Positions 17,322 to 26,778 of a DNA stretch of 64,000 nucleotides are shown in pieces. The first letter of the stretch is position 1, and every line of letters starts with the position of its first letter. The notes beneath the pieces are model-generated. The model saw only the letters and a program-made list of their open reading frames with translations, did not search any database and was not told where the DNA came from. The stretch covers positions 1-64,000 of the forward strand of contig JBAXGN010000007.1 in the NCBI GenBank assembly GCA_037139415.1, written 5' to 3'. The position numbers and the translations under genes are program-made. The DNA is from Verrucomicrobiota bacterium. GTDB taxonomy: Bacteria > Verrucomicrobiota > Verrucomicrobiia > Limisphaerales > Fontisphaeraceae.

Positions 17322-20300
17322 TTACTTCACCATCACCACTTCCATGGTCTCTTGCTTGGGTTTTACCGTGTCTTCATTGGTCACCGCTGGGACTGACACC
17401 GGTTTTTCCAACGGTTCGCTCTTGGGATCGGTGGTCTGATCACTGGCCTTGTGGAACTTGACGCTGACGATCTTGCTGACGCCCTGCTCCTGCATCGTGA
17501 CCCCGTACAGCACATCCGCCATGCCGATGGTGCGTTTGTTGTGGGTGATGATGATGAATTGCGACAGGGTCAGGAACCGCTGCAACACCCGGATGAAACG
17601 ATTGATGTTGGATTCGTCCAGCGGCGCGTCCAACTCGTCCAGCACGCAGAAGGGGCTCGGCTTCACCTGGTAGATCGAGAATAGCAGCGCCACCGCGGTC
17701 ATGGTTTGCTCACCGCCAGAGAGAAGTGAAATGCTTTGCAGTTGCTTGCCAGGCGGGCGCGCCACAATGTCAATGCCGCTTTCCAACACATCGTTCTCGT
17801 CCACCAGAATGAGATCCGCCTTGCCGCCATTGAACACCTCGACGAACAGATTGCGGAAATTTTCGCGAATCTTGTTGAAGGTTTCCACGAACATTTCCTT
17901 GGTCTGGGTGTTGATGCGGTTGATCACATCCGCCAGTTGCTCTTTGGCTTTCACCAAGTCCTCATGCTGGGTGCTGAGGAATTTGTAGCGCTGCTCGGTT
18001 TCCTCGTACTCCTCGATGGCGACCAGGTTGACGGGGCCCATCTCATCCAGCCGCTGTTGGAGGGACGTCACTTGCTCGGCCACCGCATTCCAATCGGTGC
18101 CCGCACCAGAGGCTGACATCTGTTCTGGAGTCAAGGTTTCCACTTTGGCCGGGCCTTCATCCGCATAGGTGATGGTGATGCATTCGCTTTGGATGCTGTC
18201 GAGGGCTATCTGGTATTTCTGCTGGATGCGTTCGCGCAGATTCTGCACGGCCATTTCTTTCTGGGCCAGTTCCACGTCAATGGTGCTGCGATGCTGCTGC
18301 ACATCCGCAAGCCGTTTACGTTCCCCGCGCAAATCTTCCTCCCGGCGCATGACATCCGTTTCCCGTTCGCTCTTTTGCGCCATTAACTGGGCCGCTTGGG
18401 CGTTGACCACTTCCCGCTCATGCTGCAGGCGGTCAATTTGGCGGCGCGAATCCTCATTTTCCGCATCGGCCTGCGCCTTGCGGTTGACGAATTCGCCCAT
18501 TTCGGACTGCCGTTGTCCTGACAATTGCTTCATTTCCCGGATCCGCTGCTCCAACGGCCCGCGCTGTCTGCCCAGCGACGCGCACAACTGTTCCTCGGCG
18601 GCCAACGCTACTTTGGATTCCATGACTGCCGCCGTGGCTGCGTCACGCTGTTGCCGCAACGTCTCCAAACCGTTGTTCAATTCCGCCACCTGCGCTTGCA
18701 GCGACTGCTCGCGCTCTTCCATCGTCTGTAATTGCGTCGCCAGATTGGTGCGCTTCTGCATACCTTCCTGCTCCTGCGCGGCCAGGCTCTGAATCTCGTA
18801 CATCACCGTCTCGACCTTTTGGTTGAGCACGCGATGCGAATTATGCAGGGCATTGATTTCGCCCTGATGGGTGGCCACGGATACCTCTTGTGCGCGCAGT
18901 TCGGTTTGCGCCTGCTGCAGACCCGCCTGCAGCGCGGTTTGCTCCGCCTGGAGGGCACCCTTGCTTCGGCTTGTCTCGTTGCTCTGCTCCTGCAGGAGCG
19001 CCAGGCTGCTCTTCAATTCGGCAATCTGGTTTTTGCGGCCTAGGATTGAGGATGGTCCTTTGCCCGCACCGTTGGTGTAGCCACCAGTGAAAACACCGTG
19101 GCGGCTCAATAATTCGCCGGTGGCGGTGACGAAATCAAACCGGCCATGGCAATCACGCCAGGCCTGGGTGGCCGTTGCCAAATCCGGCACGATGCGCGTC
19201 TGTCCCAGAAGTCCTTGCAACAGCGGTTTGACGATGTCATCCGCCTCGATGACACTGATGGCGGCGCGGCCCGGCTGGTCCCCCGCCAATGCCTCGGCAT
19301 CCATTGTCCCGATGGCGGTGTGCAACGCGAGTGCCGCGATGCTGGCCTTGCCGCGCTTGTTGTTGCGCAGGTCGTCCAGAATCTGGTGTGCGGACTCCGG
19401 GTGCTCGGTCAACACCAGTTGCAGATGGTGGCCCAAGGCGGATTCCACGGCGACCACATGTTCATTGGGCACGCGCACGTGATCCACCAGCGAGCCCAGT
19501 ACAGCGGCAGATTGCTTCAAGGCCGCCTGCGCGCCGGCCCCAAAGCCTTCGTGCGAATCTTCCAATTGTTCCAATACATGGAGTTTGGAGCGTTGTTCCG
19601 CCTGCTGGCGCAGCACGCTATCCAAATCCTGTACGATCAAAATCATTTCCTGCTGGATTTCTTTGAGCCGTTGCAGACGTTCCTCCACGGTGCCACGCTG
19701 GGTGAGGACATTTTGCCGTTCCTGTTCCATGTTGGCGGCAAATTGTGCCAACCGCTGTTCCAGCCGCACCCGCTCCTCTTCCAGTTGGATTTTTTCGGCG
19801 GAAAGCTTTTCCAATCGCACGGTGTTACCCTGTTTTTGCAGGTCCAGTGCGTTGAGTTCGTTGCGTACACGCGAAAGCTGTTGGGCGGCACTGAAGGCAT
19901 CGGTCTGCGCCTGGCGCAGCGATTCCAGTCGCTCACGCAATTCACTCTCGACATCGGTCAATGCGGCGCGCCGCTCTTCAACGGCGTTGCGGTACTGATC
20001 CACCGCCACTTCCGAAAGAGCCAACCGCTCGCTCACCGCCGTCAGTTCCTGTTCTGCGGCCAGCGTTCGTTCCTCCGCCTGGGCAATGTCACCCATCGCC
20101 TTGGAGTTTTGCGATTCCAATTCGCGCAGCCGTTCCTGATTGAACTGGATCCGGCTTTCATGCCGTTCGGATTGCCCTTTGAGTTCAAGTCCCTTCTGCT
20201 GGGCCTGGCTGATTTCGTGTTCGAGTTCGGATAATCGTTCGCGCAACTGGGTCAGTTCGGACTCCCGCCGCAGTAATCCTTCCGAACAAACCTCGATTTC

Positions 20301-21077
20301 CACGCGCAATTTCTCCGCCGTTTCCCGGCGCTCGCGAATCTCCGTCTGCAATACATCAAACTGGTGGCGTGCCAGTTGGGTGTCCAGATGCTGCAATTCC
20401 ATCATCAACTGTTTATATCGGCGCGCCTTGCCCGCCTGACGTTGCAGGGAGCCAATCTGGCGTTTGACTTCCTTGATGAGGTCTTCGACCCGCAACAGGT
20501 TCTGATCGGTGGCTTCCAGCTTGCGCAAGCACTCCTTCTTCTGCGACTTGAACTTGGTGATGCCGGCGGCCTCTTCAAACACCAACCGCCGATCTTCCGG
20601 CTTGCTGGACAATATCTGGGTGATATTGCCTTGGGCCATGATGCTGTAACTCGCCCGGCCCATCCCGGTGCCCATGAAAAGCTGTTGAATGTCCTTAAGC
20701 CGGCAGAGGGTGCGGTTAATGAAATATTCGCTGCTTCCATCGCGGAATACCCGGCGGGTGACCGTGACCTCATTATAGGCCACTTCAATTCCGGCAGCCT
20801 TCAAATGCGCTTCTTCGCAACCGCCGATGGTAAGCGACACCTCAGCCATACCCAACGGTTTGCGACCGTCCGTGCCGTTAAAAATAACGTCGGCCATCTC
20901 ACCGCCACGCAAGGCTTTGGCTGATTGCTCGCCTAATACCCAACGGATTGAGTCCGACACATTGGACTTGCCACACCCATTGGGGCCGACAATCGCGGTC
21001 ACTCCGGGCTGGAAGTTCATCGTGGTCTTGTCCGCAAAGGACTTGAACCCCAATACTGTCAAATTCTTCAGGTACAT
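17322..21077 (-). CDS. smc: Chromosome segregation protein SMC
   Basis: 1251 residues from ATG 21077 (MYLKNLTVLGFKSFADKT); an in-frame ATG at 21095 adds six residues. Walker A is GPNGCGKSNVSDSIRWVLGE (residues about 32-51). Two long heptad coiled coils flank a hinge (about residues 520-660). The C-terminal ATPase half has LSGGEQTMTAVALLFSIY and the Walker B FCVLDELDAPLDE. The length is normal for bacterial SMC, which loads on DNA with ScpAB to compact and resolve chromosomes; neither partner gene is in the window. The last 45 residues are a low-complexity Pro/Thr/Lys tail. Confidence 0.97.
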   Translation of the reverse strand: MYLKNLTVLGFKSFADKTTMNFQPGVTAIVGPNGCGKSNVSDSIRWVLGEQSAKALRGGEMADVIFNGTDGRKPLGMAEVSLTIGGCEEAHLKAAGIEVAYNEVTVTRRVFRDGSSEYFINRTLCRLKDIQQLFMGTGMGRASYSIMAQGNITQILSSKPEDRRLVFEEAAGITKFKSQKKECLRKLEATDQNLLRVEDLIKEVKRQIGSLQRQAGKARRYKQLMMELQHLDTQLARHQFDVLQTEIRERRETAEKLRVEIEVCSEGLLRRESELTQLRERLSELEHEISQAQQKGLELKGQSERHESRIQFNQERLRELESQNSKAMGDIAQAEERTLAAEQELTAVSERLALSEVAVDQYRNAVEERRAALTDVESELRERLESLRQAQTDAFSAAQQLSRVRNELNALDLQKQGNTVRLEKLSAEKIQLEEERVRLEQRLAQFAANMEQERQNVLTQRGTVEERLQRLKEIQQEMILIVQDLDSVLRQQAEQRSKLHVLEQLEDSHEGFGAGAQAALKQSAAVLGSLVDHVRVPNEHVVAVESALGHHLQLVLTEHPESAHQILDDLRNNKRGKASIAALALHTAIGTMDAEALAGDQPGRAAISVIEADDIVKPLLQGLLGQTRIVPDLATATQAWRDCHGRFDFVTATGELLSRHGVFTGGYTNGAGKGPSSILGRKNQIAELKSSLALLQEQSNETSRSKGALQAEQTALQAGLQQAQTELRAQEVSVATHQGEINALHNSHRVLNQKVETVMYEIQSLAAQEQEGMQKRTNLATQLQTMEEREQSLQAQVAELNNGLETLRQQRDAATAAVMESKVALAAEEQLCASLGRQRGPLEQRIREMKQLSGQRQSEMGEFVNRKAQADAENEDSRRQIDRLQHEREVVNAQAAQLMAQKSERETDVMRREEDLRGERKRLADVQQHRSTIDVELAQKEMAVQNLRERIQQKYQIALDSIQSECITITYADEGPAKVETLTPEQMSASGAGTDWNAVAEQVTSLQQRLDEMGPVNLVAIEEYEETEQRYKFLSTQHEDLVKAKEQLADVINRINTQTKEMFVETFNKIRENFRNLFVEVFNGGKADLILVDENDVLESGIDIVARPPGKQLQSISLLSGGEQTMTAVALLFSIYQVKPSPFCVLDELDAPLDESNINRFIRVLQRFLTLSQFIIITHNKRTIGMADVLYGVTMQEQGVSKIVSVKFHKASDQTTDPKSEPLEKPVSVPAVTNEDTVKPKQETMEVVMVK

Positions 21078-21124
21078 GTTACGTGCAGAAAACATAACCG
21101 AAGAACTGTATGCCGTAAAGTGAA

Positions 21125-21144
21125 AACCACAACATTTTGTGGTT
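21125..21144. promoter_or_regulatory. Perfect inverted repeat in the smc leader
   Basis: AACCACAA, spacer CATT, TTGTGGTT lies about 48-67 bp upstream of the smc start. An 8-bp perfect dyad with a 4-bp spacer could be an operator or an mRNA hairpin. No clear promoter boxes were identified next to it. Confidence 0.35.
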
Positions 21145-21149
21145 AGTTA

Positions 21150-21508
21150 TTCACAATCATACTACTAATTGGGTATAACTTCTGATTGACACTGGTAATT
21201 TGAATAGTCTAAACGGAACAAATTACCCTCCCAATCATGCTACTCAGAAGCTCCTTTTTCGAGCGGGGATTAACTGAATCTGAATGGTCTATGGAAAATG
21301 GAAGGTTCTATTAAAAATACGTAAAATCCATCAATACCCGCAAAGCAGGTGCCGACTCCGGTTCCTCAAGAGGTCATCCAGCGTTGTTCCCTGCTTGAAA
21401 GTCAGCGAATAGCAGAGAACGCATGGGCGGGATACCCGTCGGGCGGTTCACGCCTTCGTTACCACGTCTTCCCGTGCTTTGATCTGCAGCGGGCCAACTT
21501 GGTTCTGT
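21150..21508. other. Intergenic region, no gene seen
   Basis: About 360 bp between smc and the oppA-like gene. Composition changes from AT-rich near smc to GC-rich toward 21.5 kb. Small frames here have no recognisable sequence. I see no RNA gene or long repeat. Confidence 0.5.
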
Positions 21509-23314
21509 TCAGGGCCGGGCCAGCGGACGGGTGTTCCAAATGGCCGCGATCGGGTGCTCGTCAATGACGTTGAAGTAAATGCCCTGGATGCGCTGGGGGT
21601 CGAAGAAGGTGATGCCCTTGTAGAAGTAGAGCGGGATGATGGGCGGTTCGGTCTCCACCAGCAGGGTTTCGGCCTGCCGCATCAGGGCGGCGCGGCGCTC
21701 GCGATTGACTTCCAGGTTGGCCTGGTGAACCAGTTCATCGTAGCGCGCATTCTTCCAGCCCGTGCGGTTATTGCCGTTCTGGCTGAGGAAACAATCCAGG
21801 AAGGTGTTCACGTCGTTGTAATCGCCCACCCAGCTTGCCCGGCAAAGGTCGTAGTTGAGTTTGTCCTGTTCCGCCAGGTACACCTTGAACTCCGTCTGCC
21901 GGATTTCCACCAGCACGCCGAGTTCGCGCCGCCACATTTCCTTCAGTTCGATGGCGATTTGCTCGTGCTGGCGCGAGGTGTTGATGAGATACGTGAGCGT
22001 CGGCAACCCTTTGCCGCCCGGGTATCCGGCGGCCGCCAGCAACTGCCGGGCGCGGGCGGGATCAAACCCCAAGCCGGTGGGCGGGGTGTAATTGCGCGTG
22101 CTGGTGGGCGTGAATGACGTGGCAATGGTTTCGCCGCCGCGCGTGATCTTATCCACGATGGTGCGCTTATCCACCGCCAGCGCCAAGGCTTGCCGGACGC
22201 GCACATCTTTGAGCGGACCCTGCGTGACGTTCATCCGCACAAAGTAACTTCCGAGGTAATCAAAGGCGTGGTAATACGGTTTTGGGCGCAAGGCATCGAG
22301 CAGCTCGGAGGGGATCAAGCCTTTATCCCAGATAATATCCGCCTGGCCGGAGATGAACAGGTTCAGCGCAGTGGTCGGGGATTCCACCGGCAGGATGTCC
22401 ACCGTCTCGCTGCGGGTGTTGGCGGCATCCCAGTAGCGCGGATTCTTGCGCAGGCGGATGCGGTCGTGAATGCGCCAGTACTCCAACAGATAGGGGCCGC
22501 TCACGGGGACGGGCGGGCGCATCAGCCATTGGTCGCCATACTTCTCGATGGCTTGACGCGGCACGACGGCCAGCGGACGGTAAGCGCAGAGGTCCAGAAA
22601 GAAGGCGGCCGGGCAGGTCAATTCGACGCGCACGGTGCGCGCATCCACGGCCTGAATGCCCAGGCGGCTGGCGTCTTTGATTTTACCGGAAATGATTTCT
22701 TCCGCATTCTTCACCTGATACAGCGAGCTGGAATAACCGGCGCCGTTGACCGGATCGGCCAGTCGCCGCCAGGAATAGACGACATCCGCAGCGGTGATCG
22801 GCTCGCCGGTGGACCACACGAGGTTCGAGCGCAGATGAAACGTATAGGTGCGGCCATCCGGGGTGATCTCCCAGCGCTCGGCTAATCCGGGAATCGGATC
22901 GCCGGTCTTGGGATCGTAACGGGTCAGGCCATCGAACAGCGCGCCAATCACCCGGCCATCGGGTTGCGCAGTGAACAGAGCGGGATCGAGCGATTCCGGC
23001 TCCGCGCCGTTCAGGATGATCAGGTCCGCTCGAGGAGCACGGGAACCGCAAGCGGTGAGCAGGAGGACGGCCAGGACTGCGAGTAAGGCAATAGACTTGG
23101 TAGCCGCCGAGGTAAGGAGGCGGACCAGCTTGGAATAAATCTGAAGCCCGAAATCCGAAGTCCGAAAGAAGCCCGAAAATCGAAAGCCGAAACCGAACCC
23201 GGTTGGAGATTTCAACGCCTTACTTCCAATTCCCGACTCCTGTCCCGCGCCACCCTTTCGGCATTCGGCATTCGGATTTCTTTCGGTATTCGGCATTCGG
23301 TATTCGGATTTCAT
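21509..23314 (-). CDS. Peptide ABC transporter substrate-binding lipoprotein (OppA-like, SBP_bac_5)
   Basis: Up to 601 residues. The mature part starts after the lipobox LLLTACGS (about residues 83-90). It shows SBP_bac_5 features throughout: NGAEPESLDPALFTAQPDGR, LAERWEITPDGRTYTFHLR, DVRVRQALALAVDKRTIVD and WVGDYNDVNTFLDCF. It should bind oligopeptides for import, but no permease or ATPase genes lie nearby. The first 55-60 residues (MKSEYRMPNTERNPNAEC...) are translated from 7-bp tandem repeats at 23147-23309, and I see no ATG between them and the signal peptide. A TTG near 23216 is the only start-like codon I noticed. The true start is therefore uncertain. Confidence 0.85.
   Translation of the reverse strand: MKSEYRMPNTERNPNAECRKGGAGQESGIGSKALKSPTGFGFGFRFSGFFRTSDFGLQIYSKLVRLLTSAATKSIALLAVLAVLLLTACGSRAPRADLIILNGAEPESLDPALFTAQPDGRVIGALFDGLTRYDPKTGDPIPGLAERWEITPDGRTYTFHLRSNLVWSTGEPITAADVVYSWRRLADPVNGAGYSSSLYQVKNAEEIISGKIKDASRLGIQAVDARTVRVELTCPAAFFLDLCAYRPLAVVPRQAIEKYGDQWLMRPPVPVSGPYLLEYWRIHDRIRLRKNPRYWDAANTRSETVDILPVESPTTALNLFISGQADIIWDKGLIPSELLDALRPKPYYHAFDYLGSYFVRMNVTQGPLKDVRVRQALALAVDKRTIVDKITRGGETIATSFTPTSTRNYTPPTGLGFDPARARQLLAAAGYPGGKGLPTLTYLINTSRQHEQIAIELKEMWRRELGVLVEIRQTEFKVYLAEQDKLNYDLCRASWVGDYNDVNTFLDCFLSQNGNNRTGWKNARYDELVHQANLEVNRERRAALMRQAETLLVETEPPIIPLYFYKGITFFDPQRIQGIYFNVIDEHPIAAIWNTRPLARP
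23147..23309. repeat. Heptamer clusters at the 5' end of the oppA-like gene
   Basis: On the plus strand, TTCGGCA, TTCGGCA, TTCGGAT (23257-23277) and TTCGGTA, TTCGGCA, TTCGGTA, TTCGGAT (23282-23309) are contiguous 7-bp units. A second cluster, CCCGAAA, TCCGAAG, TCCGAAA, covers 23147-23167. The two clusters have related, oppositely oriented units (TTCGG and CCGAA). Confidence 0.85.
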
Positions 23315-23329
23315 GTCCCGCCCGCGGCG

Positions 23330-25678
23330 TTACTCCTTCACGCGGAAACCCATTGCCTTCACCACTTCGCCGCCGGGCAGGGTGTATGGCGTGTTGCCGA
23401 AGTTCACCGTGACGACCGTCCCGTTGGCGAAGGCGGTCTGTTGCACGGCGCGGTCTTGGGTGAGGAACCGGTGATCCGTCATCTCCTGGTAGCCAATCTT
23501 GCGGATGGTGGGGCAGGTGTTTTGATAACTCTGCACGAACCGCGCTCGGTTCTGTTCGTAGTACCGTTTGTCGAACATGAACATGGGCGGCACGCCGTAG
23601 AGGATGTTGAACAAATCACGCTTATCCCACAGCGCGGGCAGTTTGTTGTTGTAATCGCCCCAGTACCAGTACGAGACGACGCAGTCGTGATACACCAGCT
23701 CCCAAAGCGGCAGGCGATAGTCATGCCCGAGCTGGAACTTGGCCACGTTGGGGGGCACATTGGTCCAGATGACCTGCATCTTGCGGCCCGAATCCGGCAC
23801 GCGGTACGGCCCGAGGCTCATCATGCCCTCAAAGAAATGGAGATACGGCACCGACGCATCATGGCCCGTTTCGCAACCGGTCACCAGCTTGCTGTCCTCC
23901 GAGACATACCGCAGCAGCGCCATCTTGGCCTGTTTGCTTTCGGTGCGGGTCATGGGATGGTCCGGGTGGTAGCATTCATGCCACGGGGCGGCGGTGGTGG
24001 TGTCAATGAAGCGCCCGTGGTACGGATGCGTGGCCAGTTCCGCCGGCATGCGCTCGCGCGCGTACGGCAGCGCCTGCTTGTCGCAGATCACGCCGCAGGA
24101 AATCATGGTGCCATCCCTGGCCTCCACGCCCCAGCCGGGGATCCAGCGGCCATTGCGGTCCAGGATGATGTCCTTCGGCCAGGCGTTGGTGGTCCAATCG
24201 CTGTGAATATATCGCAGCCGCGGGAAATTGGTGGCGGCCATCACATCCTGGTATATGTCGTAGCGGCTGGTCAGCACATCCAGCGCGTTCAACGCCTTCA
24301 GATTCTCCGCCGATTGCCGGTTGCTCCAGAGTATGCGGTCCATCCCGGCCGCCTTCATGTCGCGGACGATGGACAGGGAATCCTTGTCCCAGCACCAGAC
24401 ATTCACCGCGCCAATCAACTGATCCACGTTGGGATTAAACTGCCGCTTTTCCGCCAGCGTCTTGAGCAGCCCGGTCTGCTTCGCATGAGCGCGGTAGCGC
24501 TTGGCCATGGCCACATGCCCGCCTTGGTCAAAGAAAACGTAGCGCAACTTGCGCGTGTAACCGAACTGTTGCCGCTGCGGATCCCATTGCGGCACGATGG
24601 CGAGCCGGCCCTCCACCCGTTCGATGCGGATCGTCACATCATCCTGCGATTCCAGGATGGCCATCTGCCCGCGCACGCCATCGGTCACGCCGTAGAATCC
24701 CATGCAGATGCCGTGCCCGCCGTAGGCGATCAGGCTCATCGGCTGGATGGTGGGATCATCCACCGGATAAGAAATCCCCTCATTCATGGGCACCACCAGG
24801 TAATCCCCCGGCTGACCGGCGAAGGGATGCGGGAAACGCAACGTGCTGGTCATCTCCCCTTGTGCCGCCAGTTCCACCGTCAATTCCGGGCGCGCTCCAT
24901 TCAACTGCATCGTGGCGCTGATATCGAGTCCCGTGCCGCCATGATACAGACTGCACAGCAACCGCCCGTCTTTCACGGCCGCCGTCTTCAGGATGCAATC
25001 GGTGGCAAACGGTCGCTGCGTCCAGGTCCGGCCCGCCTTGCGGTCGAGCACGCTGAGCGTTGCATTCGTGGTGTTGAACGAAACCTCCAGGGCCGCGTTG
25101 CGCAGCGTCAATTCTCCCGGCAGGTTCGCCGGACGCAACGCCAGCAGGTTGCCTTTGCCCGTCACCGCATAATCGTCCACCTGCAATTCCACTTTCCCAT
25201 GGCCGATCAGGCGCGGCTGCATCCGCGCGACATTGGCGGGGATGACGATCCGGGTTTTCACTAACTGCCACTCGGGTGTTTTGGCGGCGCGGCGTTCCCC
25301 GGCGGACCACGCGACATTCTTGCCCGCCGCATCCCACATGGCGGCGCACAGCCTGGCCTCACCCTCGCTGGTCATCCGCACCCAGCATTCCAGATCAATG
25401 AGGTCGCCGGGCTTGACGGCCCCGTTGAACGTCGGTTCCAGGCTCCAATCCTCCAAGCCGGTGTGCTGCAGCCGCAGCGCGGATTGTCCGCTGTGGAAGT
25501 TCTTGGAATCCAGTTGCACGGAGATGCCGCCGGAAGTGCGCGACCAAGCCCGCCAACCGTTCATTCCAGACTCAAACCCGCCATTGACGACCATCTGCGC
25601 CTGCGTGCCAGCCGTCTGAAGGAATAATGCCAGGACAGCCGAGTGCCAAAGTGTGCCAATTTTCATAACATGATTCAT
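23330..25678 (-). CDS. Secreted glycoside hydrolase related to GH101/GH129
   Basis: 782 residues from ATG 25678 (MNHVMKIGTLWHSAV), which gives a good signal peptide; the frame is open to 25879, but that stretch is not protein-like. Residues about 28-165 resemble a carbohydrate-binding beta-sandwich (VVNGGFESGMNGWRAWSR). The middle is a beta-sandwich supersandwich, and a TIM-barrel region follows. Within it FIDTTTA and CETGHD are placed where GH101-type enzymes have the Asp nucleophile and Glu acid/base (inference). Related enzymes remove alpha-linked GalNAc units from mucin-like glycans. The specificity here is open. It lies 16 bp upstream of the oppA-like gene on the same strand. Confidence 0.6.
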   Translation of the reverse strand: MNHVMKIGTLWHSAVLALFLQTAGTQAQMVVNGGFESGMNGWRAWSRTSGGISVQLDSKNFHSGQSALRLQHTGLEDWSLEPTFNGAVKPGDLIDLECWVRMTSEGEARLCAAMWDAAGKNVAWSAGERRAAKTPEWQLVKTRIVIPANVARMQPRLIGHGKVELQVDDYAVTGKGNLLALRPANLPGELTLRNAALEVSFNTTNATLSVLDRKAGRTWTQRPFATDCILKTAAVKDGRLLCSLYHGGTGLDISATMQLNGARPELTVELAAQGEMTSTLRFPHPFAGQPGDYLVVPMNEGISYPVDDPTIQPMSLIAYGGHGICMGFYGVTDGVRGQMAILESQDDVTIRIERVEGRLAIVPQWDPQRQQFGYTRKLRYVFFDQGGHVAMAKRYRAHAKQTGLLKTLAEKRQFNPNVDQLIGAVNVWCWDKDSLSIVRDMKAAGMDRILWSNRQSAENLKALNALDVLTSRYDIYQDVMAATNFPRLRYIHSDWTTNAWPKDIILDRNGRWIPGWGVEARDGTMISCGVICDKQALPYARERMPAELATHPYHGRFIDTTTAAPWHECYHPDHPMTRTESKQAKMALLRYVSEDSKLVTGCETGHDASVPYLHFFEGMMSLGPYRVPDSGRKMQVIWTNVPPNVAKFQLGHDYRLPLWELVYHDCVVSYWYWGDYNNKLPALWDKRDLFNILYGVPPMFMFDKRYYEQNRARFVQSYQNTCPTIRKIGYQEMTDHRFLTQDRAVQQTAFANGTVVTVNFGNTPYTLPGGEVVKAMGFRVKE

Positions 25679-26004
25679 TGTGTAACCGGCCCCCATTAAA
25701 TCACCCGGCAGCCTTTGGGAAAGATAAATGTGGCAAACTTGCAATGCCAACATTCGGTTCCAATAGCTTCTTCCTCGCAACCCCAGGCTCCGTTGCCGAA
25801 ATCCTTGCAGGATTTCCTGAACCGGTTTCGGACAATCCAGTATGGATTGTGTCACCGGAGGCCAAGGTTGAATCGGCAAGGGAAATAGGGGCCGATTCTA
25901 CCTTGGTTACGCCGACTACCGTGATCGGGCAACCCCGAAGGCGGTTGCGGCAATGAATGCGGCGGGACTGGAGACCGCTCCCCGGTATTGGCTAAAGCGC
26001 TTGG
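25679..26004. other. Intergenic region, no gene seen
   Basis: The DNA upstream of the glycoside hydrolase gene is open in its frame to 25879 but reads as non-protein-like sequence (Trp/Pro/Arg-rich, no conserved motif). It probably holds that gene's promoter, but I cannot point to clear boxes. Confidence 0.4.
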
Positions 26005-26421
26005 TTAGCGCAAACGCTTATCCTCATCTATCCTTGGCTCCACCACAGTGCCGTCCATCAACACGATCACGTGGAGAGTTGGCGGAACTCCACTGAATTC
26101 GTCCATCTGCACGAAATGAATAACATAATACCAGTGCAGACTATCGCCGGCATCCACCAACGTGATGCTCCCGCGCTTCCAACCCTTCGTATCTGAGATG
26201 AGCTTCCGAAACTTGGCTGTCGCTAACTGATCTGCCCTGCGGGGCGCTAAAGGCGGTGAGTCGGCGTCCGCTTTCCAGATAGGCGTTTTGAGCACACGTT
26301 CGCCAGTCACCTCGAAACCAAACCTTTTGCCGAGCGCATAGCTGTGCATCGTGCTCGAAGTGAACACATCCGCGTAAAGCACGGCTGTGAACATCAGGAT
26401 GGTAATGATGAAAGTACGCAT
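26005..26421 (-). CDS. Small secreted protein of unknown function
   Basis: 138 residues. A signal peptide (MRTFIITILMFTAVLYADV) is followed by a compact alternating beta-type sequence with WKRGSITLVDAG, HWYYVIHFVQ and LHVIVLMDGTVVEPR. I do not recognise the family beyond a general likeness to small envelope proteins with a W-x-x-G-S-I / W-Y-Y-V-I-x-F pattern. No neighbour suggests a job; the nearest same-strand sequence upstream is an orphan signal peptide. Confidence 0.6.
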   Translation of the reverse strand: MRTFIITILMFTAVLYADVFTSSTMHSYALGKRFGFEVTGERVLKTPIWKADADSPPLAPRRADQLATAKFRKLISDTKGWKRGSITLVDAGDSLHWYYVIHFVQMDEFSGVPPTLHVIVLMDGTVVEPRIDEDKRLR

Positions 26422-26433
26422 AGATCGCTAATA

Positions 26434-26658
26434 TTACTCTTGAACGAACCTATCGTTCGTGGTTTCCGGTAGCCAGTTGATTATCGTGCTGTCGACCATC
26501 CCCAAAAAGGCCCCGCTGGTCAATTGCAAAACGGCATTGCGCAGAGGTGTGATGAATTGATTCGGGCTTTCTTTCTGGCACCTCTTCAAGGTGCAGTTGG
26601 GTTTATTGGGCGCGGTACCGGAGGTCATGCCCCGTTCCCCTCATGACGCTCCGGCTAG
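26434..26658. other. Unassigned segment between the small secreted gene and an orphan signal peptide
   Basis: Short frames exist on both strands, but none looks like a protein. An 8-bp inverted repeat (TCATCCCG at 26666-26673, CGGGATGA at 26676-26683) sits at its right end, where the orphan signal-peptide frame stops. This may mark the edge of an inserted repeat element. Confidence 0.35.
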
Positions 26659-26778
26659 TTATCTGTCATCCCGTGCGGGATGATGGGTAATCGTGGCTGC
26701 TTGTCCAGCCGCCACGGCCGTTACACCGGCAAGAACCACCAAGATCGTAATAAGTCGTTGCATAGAATTATCTTTCAT
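26659..26778 (-). pseudogene. Orphan signal peptide, 39 residues
   Basis: The frame MKDNSMQRLITILVVLAGVT with AVAAGQAA is an excellent Sec signal peptide, but it ends after only about 14 more residues (THHPARDDR, stop). The last residues are encoded by the TCATCCCG/CGGGATGA inverted repeat. The simplest reading is a secreted-protein gene whose body was lost or displaced when the element at about 26434-26683 arrived. Confidence 0.55.

Noticed and set aside
26434-26628. 64-codon minus-strand frame upstream of the small secreted gene
   Set aside because: No signal peptide, unusual composition, and it sits inside the suspected repeat element.
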